Assembly (NCBI GenBank): GCA_900551615.1
Contig: URWN01000007.1
Coordinates: 1 to 56,511 of the forward strand
DNA: 56,511 nt
Direction: 5' to 3'
DNA from: an uncultured Clostridium sp.
Lineage (GTDB): Bacteria > Bacillota > Clostridia > TANB77 > CAG-508
Below, in pieces: positions 25,816-34,570 of this stretch. Under the pieces are notes generated by a model. The model was not told the origin of the DNA, did not search any database, and was given only the letters and a program-made list of their open reading frames with translations. A program made the position numbers and the translations under genes. The first letter of the stretch is position 1; every line of letters begins with the position of its first letter.

Positions 25816-26553
25816 TTATTCTGTTATATCTATTTGTTTTGTTCCTAAATTTATTTCATCCCCATGCCCTACTTTTACAATGTAATAGCCTGCTTCTGAA
25901 ACATAAAATTCTAGATTTTCTGTGCTTTTCCAAGCTTCATCTCCTGCTAATTTATATTTTACTTGCCAGTTGCTTACATATCCTTCATGTTCAATATTTG
26001 AAACAGTTATTTTCCATTGATTTCCTATTTTTTGTGAGTTTAATTCAAAACTTCCTGTTTCACTATTTTTATTATTATAATTAACATTATATAATCCATT
26101 ATCAATCTGCTCTATCATGTAATAAGTTGTCCCTTTATATTCAACGCCTTCACATGATACAATATACCTATATTCAACATTAATTAAATAATCTCTATTA
26201 ATTCCATCTAATCCAAGCTGGCTTTGAATAGTGTAGCTATTTACAAAAGTGAATCCATCTTTTATTTTTGTTTTTTCTTCTTCTGTTTTTCCTTTATAAA
26301 TTATATCTGATACCTCTTTTGTGTTTAATATTGCTTCTTGACTACTTGATAGTTTTTGACCAATATTATCTTTTGGATTATACTCGTTGATTTTTGTTTG
26401 TAGTGTTGTAAGTTCACTTTTAAATTGATTATATTTTGCCATGTCTATTGTTTGGTTTCCTGATGTTATTCCTATTGACGCTAATATTAATAATATTATA
26501 ATTGTTAGTACAAGTGTTATTAATGTAATTCCCTTTTCATTTGTTTTTTTCAT
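25816..26553 (-). CDS. type IV pilin-like protein
   Basis: A 245-residue protein beginning KKTNEKGITLITLVLTIIILLILASIGI, a short basic leader with Gly before a hydrophobic helix, as in prepilins. The 200-residue C-terminal part shows aromatic-rich beta strands and a terminal Ig-like unit (EFYVSEAGYYIVKVGHGDEINLG). It is likely exported and held by its N-terminal helix; assembly genes are not nearby. It lies alone between priA and tRNA-Gln and has the same N-terminal design as the partial gene at 1-208. Confidence 0.65.
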   Translation of the reverse strand: MKKTNEKGITLITLVLTIIILLILASIGITSGNQTIDMAKYNQFKSELTTLQTKINEYNPKDNIGQKLSSSQEAILNTKEVSDIIYKGKTEEEKTKIKDGFTFVNSYTIQSQLGLDGINRDYLINVEYRYIVSCEGVEYKGTTYYMIEQIDNGLYNVNYNNKNSETGSFELNSQKIGNQWKITVSNIEHEGYVSNWQVKYKLAGDEAWKSTENLEFYVSEAGYYIVKVGHGDEINLGTKQIDITE

Positions 26554-26761
26554 AGTTATATCGTTCCTTATATAGTGGATTTAGGTTTTTGTTCAAGGCT
26601 GTACCTATAAACCTTTTGTTGTTGACTATTTTAACCAAAATTTCTGTTTTTTTATTTTTAATTTTTATAAGTTTTATTTACGTATACATTATAACAAATA
26701 TTTACTTTTCTATAAATAGTTTTATTAAATTTTTTTACTTTTAATTTTTGTAATATAATAA

Positions 26762-26802
26762 ATCTGCAAATGTTCTTTAAAATAATTTAACATTTGCAGA
26801 TA
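26762..26802 (-). terminator. terminator after tRNA-Gln(CTG)
   Basis: ATCTGCAAATGTT and AACATTTGCAGAT pair around a 14-base loop just after the tRNA. Confidence 0.7.
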
Positions 26803-26810
26803 TTATACAT

Positions 26811-26885
26811 TGGCTGGGGTACTGTGATTCGAACACAGGAATGTCGGAGTCAGAGTCCGATGCCTTACCGCTTGGCGATACCCCA
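26811..26885 (-). tRNA. tRNA-Gln(CTG)
   Basis: A 75-base cloverleaf with CCA encoded. The seven-base anticodon loop CTCTGAC lies between TCGGA and TCCGA and places CTG at 34-36; the T loop is TTCGAAT. It reads CAG. Confidence 0.93.
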
Positions 26886-27085
26886 ATATGTAATTTTCTT
26901 TATACTATCACATTTTTTATATTTTGTCTATAATATTTTTATGTATTGTGTTATTATATGTTTTGTCGTTACATTCCAGTAAAAAATGTTGAATATATAA
27001 TATTAAAACTATATATTCAACATTTTATATGTAATATTACTTGCATATGTTTTTAATATATATTCTTGTTATTTATCTTAATCCA

Positions 27086-27673
27086 TTATATATCTTCAAA
27101 TTGTTCTTCATCATTTTCATATTCAAATTCTTCATTTTCTTTAATTGTTTCTTCATAGAATTCATTTTCTAAATAATTATCTTCTTCAATATTTTCTATT
27201 TTTAAATAAACATCAACTTCAAATAAATTATTTTCTAATCCACCTTCATCTATAAGTGTGCCTTCATCTATTTTTATTTTGAACTTTCCATCTACTTTCA
27301 ATCTTTTTAATTTTATTTCATATGTTTTTTCATTTTTCTTATCTTCGATTTTATTAAACTCAATATCAAAATCATCAATGTATTCACCATCTTGTTTAAC
27401 TTTTATATGCTCTTTATCTAAAAATATGTTTTTTAAATTTTGATCTACAAATTTTGCTTGCATACTTATTTCATATGTATTTTGAACATTGTTATGTTCA
27501 ATATTATCAATGCCAATAAATTCGATTTGTGGTTTTGTTCTATCTATGTTAATATTTGCTATATAAAATTCATTTTGAAAAACGTATTTTGCATATATGA
27601 CATTGTAATATGAACACAAAATTAAATATACACCTAAACTTACTAATGTTTTTATTAAAATTTTGCTTTTGAT
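27086..27673 (-). CDS. secreted protein with probable AUC start
   Basis: About 195 residues: an N-terminal signal-like helix (KSKILIKTLVSLGVYLILCSYYNVIYA), then a beta-rich domain with FIANINIDRTKPQIEF-like strands and a terminal acidic tail. Family unknown. No ATG or GTG opens this frame. A TTG lies at 27619, but it would cut the signal peptide in half. An AGGAGGTG ribosome site, overlapping the stop of the previous gene, is seven bases before an ATC at 27671-27673. I therefore infer initiation at AUC. It is the last gene of a four-gene secreted cluster. Confidence 0.55.
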   Translation of the reverse strand: MKSKILIKTLVSLGVYLILCSYYNVIYAKYVFQNEFYIANINIDRTKPQIEFIGIDNIEHNNVQNTYEISMQAKFVDQNLKNIFLDKEHIKVKQDGEYIDDFDIEFNKIEDKKNEKTYEIKLKRLKVDGKFKIKIDEGTLIDEGGLENNLFEVDVYLKIENIEEDNYLENEFYEETIKENEEFEYENDEEQFEDI

Positions 27674-27684
27674 TTTATCACCTC

Positions 27685-28299
27685 CTATATTTCTTCTCCT
27701 AAAGCATATAAATTAAATTGATATCTTTTTATTTTTTTAGAATCTTCTGTGTCTTGTATGTCTGAGTTTGTTTTATTATTTTCAAAATCCCAATACCATT
27801 GTATTTCTATTTTTATACTTTCTTTTTTGTTTATATTTCCTTCTAACTTTTCTGAAAGTTTTTCTAATGTATCTGCTTTAACAATTTTTTCTTCATCTTT
27901 TAATGCTTTAAAATGTAGATTTTGTGGTTTTTCATTTACGCTTATAAAGTTTATTTTGTATTTTGAATTTTTATTTGCTTCTAACAAAATATTAAAACTT
28001 CCTGATGTTCCTGGTGCTATTTTTTCATTTACATATGTATTTTTGTTTACTGTTTTTATTAAATCTATTTGTTTTATATCTATACTTTTGAAACCTACCT
28101 TAAATACATAATTTTCTTCTTTTTTAGTGTTATATGTATCTTGGGGCTGATTAGTTGTTTTTTGAAATATTTTTAAGAAAATATAGTCATCACTTTGAAA
28201 TAAATTAATTTTTGAATTAAAAACGACAATTACTATAATTACCAATATCACTATTACAAATAATTTTAAAATTTTTATTTTATCTTTCAATATTTCCAC
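27685..28299 (-). CDS. TasA/camelysin-like secreted protein, paralogue B
   Basis: A 204-residue protein with an N-terminal hydrophobic helix (residues 12-30) and a domain containing KIAPGTSGSFNILLEANKNSKYKINFISVNEKPQNLHFK and the WYWDFEN segment. These match KVAPGTSGSFQINIDST... and WKWDYET in the gene at 28845-29432, so the two are paralogues. The TasA/CalY family forms extracellular fibres in biofilms. The alanine-rich cleavage site of the other copy is missing, so it may remain anchored. Confidence 0.6.
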   Translation of the reverse strand: MEILKDKIKILKLFVIVILVIIVIVVFNSKINLFQSDDYIFLKIFQKTTNQPQDTYNTKKEENYVFKVGFKSIDIKQIDLIKTVNKNTYVNEKIAPGTSGSFNILLEANKNSKYKINFISVNEKPQNLHFKALKDEEKIVKADTLEKLSEKLEGNINKKESIKIEIQWYWDFENNKTNSDIQDTEDSKKIKRYQFNLYALGEEI

Positions 28300-28300
28300 C

Positions 28301-28801
28301 TTATGCCTTTTCCTGTTCTGTATGTACTTTTACTTGTATTTGTTCTAGAAGATCTCCAACTTCTACTGTATTATTTTTATCATATGTTATCTTTATTTTA
28401 TACTCTCTTTCCTCTTTTTGATTTTTTGATATTTTTATATATTCTGTCTTGTTATCAGCTAGTTCTATTTTATTTTCATCTTGATATAACTCTAGTTCTA
28501 TTGAATTATCTAACTTCGGTGATATTTCTATATAATATTTTAAATCTGTTTCTGTTACTTTATCTTTATTGTTATAGTTTCTTACTTTAAATATATATTC
28601 TCCATAATTTTGACTTTCTGTTATATTAATAATTGGATTATTTTCTATTTCTAGAATAGGTTCTGCAATTTTCATTCTTCCTTTTATTATGTATTCATCT
28701 ATGCATTTTGCCATACTGTATCCGCATAACATTATTATAACAATTATTGATAGTATAAAACCTGTCATTAATTTGTTATTTCCTTTTTGTTTCATTTTCA
28801 C
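28301..28801 (-). CDS. hypothetical membrane-anchored protein of the TasA-like cluster
   Basis: A 166-residue protein with one N-terminal helix (MTGFILSIIVIIMLCGYSMA) and a beta-rich outer domain. Its layout, KCIDEYIIKGRMKIAEPILEIEN after the helix, resembles SipW-type exported proteins in outline only. It ends one base before the start of paralogue B, which implies co-translation. No family can be assigned. Confidence 0.55.
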   Translation of the reverse strand: MKMKQKGNNKLMTGFILSIIVIIMLCGYSMAKCIDEYIIKGRMKIAEPILEIENNPIINITESQNYGEYIFKVRNYNNKDKVTETDLKYYIEISPKLDNSIELELYQDENKIELADNKTEYIKISKNQKEEREYKIKITYDKNNTVEVGDLLEQIQVKVHTEQEKA

Positions 28802-28844
28802 TCCTTATATTTAAATTTTACATTTTCATATTTTTTACTTTTGT

Positions 28845-29432
28845 TTACTCTTGTGGTCTAACTTGTGTTCCAGTAACTACTATATCAAATGTATAATCAT
28901 TAATGTATTTTGCTTCTTCTGTGTCTATTTTGTTGTTCTTTTCTATTTCTTCTTTTGTTGAACCTGTTTCATAGTCCCATTTCCATCCTACTGTGATTGT
29001 TTTTGTTTTTTCTTGTGCATCAGCAAATATAGTTCCTAAAATTACATTCCTTAAATGTGATAAACTTTCATAAGTGTCTCCTAAATATTCAAATTTTAAA
29101 TTTGTTGGTTTTTGACTTTCATTTTCAAAATTTATTGTATACATTACTCCAACATCTGCATCAGTTGAATCTATGTTGATTTGAAAACTTCCTGATGTTC
29201 CTGGTGCTACTTTTTTGTTTGCTAATGTAAAGTTGTTAACTGTAGAGCTTAATGAAATAGTTTGCATTTTTTCTTCATTTTCATTTACTTTGAATTTCCA
29301 ACTTGCGATTTCTGCTGTTCCATTTCCCGTCACTTTTGACATATATTTGGCATATGCTTGTCCTCCTAAAAAGGATACCAATATGGCAATAATAGCCACT
29401 ACTACAAATATGATTTTTTTACTTTTCTTCAA
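28845..29432 (-). CDS. TasA/camelysin-like secreted protein, paralogue A
   Basis: A 195-residue protein with a SipW-like signal peptide: KKSKKIIFVVVAIIAILVSF, then GGQAYAKYMSKVTGNGTAEIASWKFKVN, with the Ala-x-Ala site followed directly by the mature KYxSxVTGxGxAxIAxWxF start typical of camelysin/TasA proteins in Clostridia. A beta-sandwich with APGTSGSFQI follows. It leads a four-gene cluster that runs to 27086. A SipW signal peptidase is not in this window. Confidence 0.7.
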   Translation of the reverse strand: MKKSKKIIFVVVAIIAILVSFLGGQAYAKYMSKVTGNGTAEIASWKFKVNENEEKMQTISLSSTVNNFTLANKKVAPGTSGSFQINIDSTDADVGVMYTINFENESQKPTNLKFEYLGDTYESLSHLRNVILGTIFADAQEKTKTITVGWKWDYETGSTKEEIEKNNKIDTEEAKYINDYTFDIVVTGTQVRPQE

Positions 29433-29634
29433 TAAATTTCCTCCTTATTAAATTTTTCTTTTTTGGATTTTTTTGTTCTTTGATTTTTAAATTTTTGATT
29501 TAAGCAAAATTCTTTTTTAGAATCGCTTTTTTGAATTTAAATTATAAAAAATATGAAAATGTAATTAAATTATAATTGCTATTTGTTTATTTGTCAACAA
29601 AAACATTTCGACAAAAAACGACATAACAGCTTAT

Positions 29635-29690
29635 AAATGTGGATATTTGAATTGTTTTAGCTATATAATTTTGTTGTTATATCCACATTT
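29635..29690. terminator. long-loop hairpin in the 29433-29711 gap
   Basis: AAATGTGGATAT and ATATCCACATTT are exact 12-base arms around a 32-base loop, with T7 on the plus side. It follows the TIGR04086 gene on the minus strand. Nothing else is seen in this gap. Confidence 0.5.
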
Positions 29691-29711
29691 TTTTATAAAT
29701 ATATTATAATT

Positions 29712-30098
29712 TTATTTTCTATTTACTCCTAATATTCCTCCTAAAATGCCAAACACTATTGCTATTATTATCATAAATATTGATTGAATATTTAGTAAAA
29801 ACTTCCAGTTTAGGATACTTGATATTAAATAAATTGTTACTATATAAATTGCTCCTATTGTTCCTCCATTTATTAATCCATTCTTTTTTATTTTGATATT
29901 TCCTAATGAGCTTCCTAATAATATACTTATGGCTGTTACTATCATTATTACTGGATTAATTACTTTTTCATCTATGTTTGTATATGTTAAAATAATTGAA
30001 AATATTAATAATAGTAGTACTGTTGTTATTAATGCTATCCCTGTTCCTTTCATTATATTTTTTATTGTTTTATTTTCATTTATTTGTAAATTTTCCAT
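29712..30098 (-). CDS. TIGR04086-family membrane protein
   Basis: A 128-residue protein with four hydrophobic helices: GIALITTVLLLLIFSIILTY, VIMIVTAISILLGSSLG, GTIGAIYIVTIYLISSI and IFMIIIAIVFGILGGILG. The pattern and length match TIGR04086, a family found largely in spore-forming Clostridia near secretion genes. The role is unknown. A ribosome site GGAGGGAAT precedes ATG 30098. Confidence 0.7.
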   Translation of the reverse strand: MENLQINENKTIKNIMKGTGIALITTVLLLLIFSIILTYTNIDEKVINPVIMIVTAISILLGSSLGNIKIKKNGLINGGTIGAIYIVTIYLISSILNWKFLLNIQSIFMIIIAIVFGILGGILGVNRK

Positions 30099-30205
30099 GG
30101 TATTCCCTCCAATATTTTATCTACTTAAATTATATTAGTTTTTTGTTTTTTTATTACTATGTTTTTTATTTTAGACATTTTTATAATATTTTTTTGCTTT
30201 TAGTA

Positions 30206-30235
30206 TTGACAAATTGGTAGTAAATGAGTTAAAAT
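30206..30235 (+). promoter_or_regulatory. promoter of the tRNA-His/tRNA-Gln pair
   Basis: A perfect TTGACA at 30206-30211, 18 bases, and TAAAAT at 30230-30235. The tRNA begins about 33 bases downstream. Confidence 0.75.
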
Positions 30236-30267
30236 AAGAAAGTGCCAAGAACAAGCACGTAAACAAT

Positions 30268-30345
30268 GGTGGATGTAGCGTAGTTGGTTAACGCGCCAGT
30301 TTGTGGCACTGGAGACCGTGGGTTCGAGTCCCATCTTCCACCCCA
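30268..30345 (+). tRNA. tRNA-His(GTG)
   Basis: A cloverleaf with an encoded extra G at -1, anticodon loop TTGTGGC (GTG), and encoded CCA. One T-T mismatch appears in the acceptor stem. Confidence 0.92.
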
Positions 30346-30355
30346 GTATATATAT

Positions 30356-30430
30356 TGGACTGTAGCCAAGCGGTAAGGCACCAGACTTTGACTCTGGCAT
30401 GCGCTAGTTCGAATCTAGCCAGTCCAGCCA
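30356..30430 (+). tRNA. tRNA-Gln(TTG)
   Basis: A 75-base cloverleaf; the anticodon loop CTTTGAC between CCAGA and TCTGG gives TTG. CCA is encoded. It follows tRNA-His by ten bases. Confidence 0.94.
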
Positions 30431-30438
30431 ATAATATC

Positions 30439-30468
30439 AAGACTTTCAAGGAATTGGAAGTCTTTTTT
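30439..30468 (+). terminator. terminator of the tRNA pair
   Basis: AAGACTTTC and GGAAGTCTT pair with one mismatch and run into TTTTTT. Confidence 0.75.
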
Positions 30469-30530
30469 ATCTACTTGCCACTTAAGCTCTGCCAAACTCC
30501 AAGATAATCTTAGGGTTTTAGAAATACAAT

Positions 30531-30557
30531 AAAGTGAGTTGCAATGCAACTCACTTT
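30531..30557. terminator. 12-bp palindrome after the L,D-transpeptidase
   Basis: AAAGTGAGTTGC and GCAACTCACTTT pair around a three-base loop; T runs follow on the plus strand. It separates the tRNAs from the minus-strand gene. Confidence 0.75.
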
Positions 30558-30589
30558 GATTTTTTCTTTTTTATTCCTCCTGTAATATG

Positions 30590-31972
30590 CTATTTATATA
30601 CTATAATTGGCATGTTTTTATCTATGATATCATAAATCTTTTCAGCCTTATCTTTTGGAAGGTTTATGCAACCATGCGACCCATTTGTTACATATATATC
30701 TCCTCCAAATTTACTTCTCCATGTGGCATCATGTAAACCAATTCCACCATTAAATGGCATCCAAAAATTCACATGAGATTGATACTCATATTGCCCATCT
30801 GGAAGTTTTTCCCCTCTCAAAATTCTATCTTTTTGCTTATATGTCAGAGAAAATACTCCTTCTGGAGTTTCATGGTTTTTTTCAACACAACCTGAAACAC
30901 AATCTGTCTCAATTTGTTTTTTTCCATTTAGATATACCCAAACTTTTTGTCTGGACAAGTCTATTTCGACATATGAATATCCTAACCCATCTTCATCTGT
31001 AGCTGCCTCTACCTTTTTATAAATAGGTTCTCGGATTACATCCTTTTGCATTTTTAAATTTTCTTTCAATTCAGCAATTTCAGATTCTATGTTTATTTGG
31101 TAACCATAATTGCCTCCTGAAACTATTATGGCTTCATCTTTACCTGTGGGAATAAACTTCCGTTCTTTTCCAACAGTTTCCGCCAATTGTTTTAATTCAT
31201 TTGAAACAAATTTTTCAATACATTCGTTCCAAAAATCTTCATTGTATTGGTATGTTTTATTCTTTTTTACTATCCAATTATGCAAAATCTTAGCATCTAG
31301 TATAAACTCTTGACCATTTGGAAGTTCATATCTTATCTTAGCAGAAATTTTTTTGTTTAGTTCTTTTTCATCTCCTACCTTTCTTGGAATTTGATAATAC
31401 TTGTTTGAAATAATAACGCTATTTTCTCCTTTTTCAAGACTCTGTATCACTTGATTAACTACATCATCTATATTAAGATAATATGAGCATTGACACTTGC
31501 TTTCAAATTTGCTTTTTTGTTCATTATATACTACAAAAAACTTGGAATTTTTATCCATAAAGTTCTTCTGTAATTGTTTTAGATTCGAAAGCTCTGTTTT
31601 TATTTTATATTTGTCATAAGAAAACTTAATGTTATATTTCTTTCCCAAAAACAAAATTTGTTTTTTCTGTTGTCCTTTTATTTTTTCTAATTTTTCTTCA
31701 GGTACCTTATAAGAAATAGTTTTAATACTCTCTATCTGATTATCTTTAAAAATGATATTTATGTTCTCAACATCTCTTTTTTCCAATACCTCTTTAGCTT
31801 CTTCAATTGTAAGTCCTGAACAATCACATCCATTGATAATTGTTCCATTATAATATACTTTACAATTGTTTCTAGCAACTACGTACATTATAACTATAAC
31901 CAATGTTAAACATCCTAAAATAAAAAAACTCACTCTTCTCCGTATCTGTCTTTTCCTTTCCAATTTTGTCAT
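30590..31972 (-). CDS. L,D-transpeptidase with peptidoglycan-binding region
   Basis: A 460-residue cell-wall enzyme. It has an N-terminal basic patch and membrane helix (residues 15-33), then a long PG_binding_4-like region ending ETVGKERKFIPTG...GGNYGYQIN, then a YkuD catalytic domain with GIGLHDATWRSKFGG and the active-site TNGSHGCINLPKDKA (catalytic Cys). It makes 3-3 crosslinks or attaches proteins to the wall. Base composition is slightly richer than its neighbours. It uses CGG twice as in-frame Arg (31940-31942, 31160-31162), unlike resident genes, and it lies beside a tRNA pair. A recent arrival is likely. The start follows AGGAGG at eight bases. Confidence 0.9.
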   Translation of the reverse strand: MTKLERKRQIRRRVSFFILGCLTLVIVIMYVVARNNCKVYYNGTIINGCDCSGLTIEEAKEVLEKRDVENINIIFKDNQIESIKTISYKVPEEKLEKIKGQQKKQILFLGKKYNIKFSYDKYKIKTELSNLKQLQKNFMDKNSKFFVVYNEQKSKFESKCQCSYYLNIDDVVNQVIQSLEKGENSVIISNKYYQIPRKVGDEKELNKKISAKIRYELPNGQEFILDAKILHNWIVKKNKTYQYNEDFWNECIEKFVSNELKQLAETVGKERKFIPTGKDEAIIVSGGNYGYQINIESEIAELKENLKMQKDVIREPIYKKVEAATDEDGLGYSYVEIDLSRQKVWVYLNGKKQIETDCVSGCVEKNHETPEGVFSLTYKQKDRILRGEKLPDGQYEYQSHVNFWMPFNGGIGLHDATWRSKFGGDIYVTNGSHGCINLPKDKAEKIYDIIDKNMPIIVYK

Positions 31973-32071
31973 TTAAAAATCCTCCTTAATAAATTTTATT
32001 TAAAACTTTATTTTTTTCAGCATGATGCCTTTTTATATTATACATTTAATTTTACATAATGTCAATTTTGT

Positions 32072-32100
32072 TTGACTTCTATTCATAATCTATGTATAAT
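32072..32100 (+). promoter_or_regulatory. promoter of mutS2
   Basis: TTGACT (32072-32077), 17 bases, TATAAT (32095-32100), about 70 bases before the ATG. Confidence 0.7.
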
Positions 32101-32170
32101 AAAGTTGCATTTGAAAATTAATTAAATATTACTTTTCAAGATATTTACACAAAGAAAGGTATTTTATAAA

Positions 32171-34534
32171 ATGAAAAATTATTTAGAAAAATTAGAATAT
32201 CCAAAAATATTAAATATATTATCAAATTACGCCTCAACATATTTAGGTAAAGAAAAATGTTTAAATTTAATACCTTCTAATAATATAGATACTGTTAAAA
32301 GTACACTATCAGAAACTGAAGAAGCTCTTAACATTTTGTATAGATGTAATACTCCTCCTATTTCTGAAATTGCTGATAACACTAAAAATTTAAAAGCTAT
32401 AGAATCTTATAGTACTCTTTCTATAAAATCAATTTTAGAATTAACTAATATTTTAAAAATGTCAGAAGAATTAAAAAAATATTTTTATAATGATTTTTTA
32501 AATGCTAATGAATTTGCATATCTATCTGATATATTTTCAAAATTATACTCAAATAGTTCAATTATTGAAAAAATATCTTATAGCATAATAGATGAAAACA
32601 CTATTGATGATAGAGCCTCTAAAAATTTGGCCTCTATTCGTAAAAAGCAACGAAATATTGAGCAAGATATTAAAGCTAAATTAAATACTTTTTTGCATTC
32701 TTCTACATATTCAAAATATATTCAAGAAAATGTTATTACTATTAGAAATGAACGTTATGTTATACCTGTTAAAGATGAATATAGAGGGCAAATTAAAGGC
32801 TTTGTACATGATGTTTCAAGTTCTGGTTCAACTGTTTTTATTGAACCTATTGCTGTTTTTGAGTTAAACAATGAAATTGCAAATTTAAAAAATGAAGAAA
32901 ATTTAGAAATAGAAAGAATTTTACAAGATTTAAGTAAGCTTTTTTATCCATATGCCAATGAAATTAAAGAAGACATTGAATGTATAGGTAAATTAGATTT
33001 TGCTTTTGCTAAAGCCAAATACTCAAAAAGCATTAATGGTATAACTCCAATTATAAATGCTAAAAAGCAAATTATTTTAAAAGATGCTAAACATCCTCTT
33101 TTGGACCCTAAAAAAGCTGTTCCTATCTCACTAGAGCTAGGTACGTCTTTTAATACATTAGTTATAACTGGTCCAAATACAGGTGGAAAAACTGTTACTC
33201 TAAAGACTGTAGGTCTTTTAACTGCAATGGCTTGTAGTGGTCTAAATATCCCTGCTGCTACAAAATCTTCAATTTATGTTTTTGACAATATCTTTGCTGA
33301 TATTGGAGACGACCAAAGTATTACAGAATCACTTAGTACTTTTTCAGCTCATATGAAAAATATTGTTGATATTGTAAACAATTCAACCGAAAATTCATTA
33401 ATTCTAGTTGATGAATTGGGCTCTGGTACTGATCCTGTTGAAGGAGCTTCACTTGCAATAAGTGTTTTAGATTATTTTAAATCTAATTCTTCTTTAACAG
33501 TTGCTACAACACATTATCAGGAATTAAAAAAATATGCACTTACTACTGATGGATTTGAAAATGCTTCTGTTGAATTTGATGTAAATATTTTATCACCTAC
33601 TTATCATCTTTTAATTGGTGTTCCTGGTAAAAGTAATGCTTTTGAAATTAGTAGAAAACTTGGTTTACCAGATTCAATTATAAATTGTGCTAAAAATAAT
33701 TTAACTAAAAATGATATAGATTTTGAAGAATTACTTAAAAATATTTATGATAATAAATCTAAAATTGAAAATGAAAAGTTAGAGATTTCTAAAAAATTGG
33801 CTGAAGTTTCTGAACTAAAAAAATCTCTTGTAAGAGATAATTCAAAAATTATTGAACAAGAGCATGAAATTATTAATAATGCCAAAATTCAAGCTAGAAA
33901 TATATTGTTAGATGCAAAAGAAGAAGCAACCGAAATTATTTCAAAAATGAATGATGATGCTAATTCTAGCCGTAATTTAAACAATTTAAGAAATAAATTG
34001 AATAAATCTATTAAGGATATTTCTGTAACATCATCATATGGAAATTTGCCGAAAACTTCAAATTCTACTATTTCTATTGAAGAAGCAAAACCTAATACTG
34101 AAGTATTTGTTTCTACTTTAGGACAAAATGGTATAATTGTTTCTAATGTGTCTAAGTCAAATGAAGTTCAGGTTCAAGTTGGTAGTATGAAGCTTAGTGT
34201 TAATATAAAGTTTTTAGAAAAGATTAATAAATCTGAAAGTACTAAAAATAAATCAACTACTTCATATAGCTCCGTTTCTAAGGCAAAAAATGTTAGCTCT
34301 GAAATTAATGTTATTGGTTTTAATGTTGATGAAGCAATTTTCGTTATTGATAAATTTTTGGATGATTGTACTATTGCAAATCTTCAAACTGTAAGAATTG
34401 TCCATGGTAAAGGTACTGGTAAATTACGTGAAGGTATTCATAAATTTTTGAAGTCCAATTCTCGTGTTAAATCTTTTAGAGTTGGTACTTATGGTGAAGG
34501 AGAAATGGGAGTTACAGTTGTTGAACTAAAATAA
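32171..34534 (+). CDS. mutS2: endonuclease MutS2
   Basis: A 787-residue ATPase of the MutS2 family, which resolves branched DNA or, in newer work, collided ribosomes. Seen in order: the core helices, Walker A TGPNTGGKTVTLKT (near residue 334), Walker B LILVDELGSGTDP, ATTHYQELKKYA, a long coiled coil (residues 520-620), and the C-terminal Smr domain with VRIVHGKGTGKLREGIHKFL. Length is typical. It has its own promoter and lies divergently from the transpeptidase. No in-frame CGG codon was found. Confidence 0.97.
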   Translation: MKNYLEKLEYPKILNILSNYASTYLGKEKCLNLIPSNNIDTVKSTLSETEEALNILYRCNTPPISEIADNTKNLKAIESYSTLSIKSILELTNILKMSEELKKYFYNDFLNANEFAYLSDIFSKLYSNSSIIEKISYSIIDENTIDDRASKNLASIRKKQRNIEQDIKAKLNTFLHSSTYSKYIQENVITIRNERYVIPVKDEYRGQIKGFVHDVSSSGSTVFIEPIAVFELNNEIANLKNEENLEIERILQDLSKLFYPYANEIKEDIECIGKLDFAFAKAKYSKSINGITPIINAKKQIILKDAKHPLLDPKKAVPISLELGTSFNTLVITGPNTGGKTVTLKTVGLLTAMACSGLNIPAATKSSIYVFDNIFADIGDDQSITESLSTFSAHMKNIVDIVNNSTENSLILVDELGSGTDPVEGASLAISVLDYFKSNSSLTVATTHYQELKKYALTTDGFENASVEFDVNILSPTYHLLIGVPGKSNAFEISRKLGLPDSIINCAKNNLTKNDIDFEELLKNIYDNKSKIENEKLEISKKLAEVSELKKSLVRDNSKIIEQEHEIINNAKIQARNILLDAKEEATEIISKMNDDANSSRNLNNLRNKLNKSIKDISVTSSYGNLPKTSNSTISIEEAKPNTEVFVSTLGQNGIIVSNVSKSNEVQVQVGSMKLSVNIKFLEKINKSESTKNKSTTSYSSVSKAKNVSSEINVIGFNVDEAIFVIDKFLDDCTIANLQTVRIVHGKGTGKLREGIHKFLKSNSRVKSFRVGTYGEGEMGVTVVELK

Positions 34535-34538
34535 AAAC

Positions 34539-34570
34539 TAGGGATTTAAGACCAATCCCTAATTTTTATT
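34539..34570. terminator. bidirectional terminator between mutS2 and the dCMP deaminase
   Basis: CTAGGGATT and AATCCCTAA pair around a six-base loop; T-rich on the plus side, A-rich before it. Confidence 0.75.
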
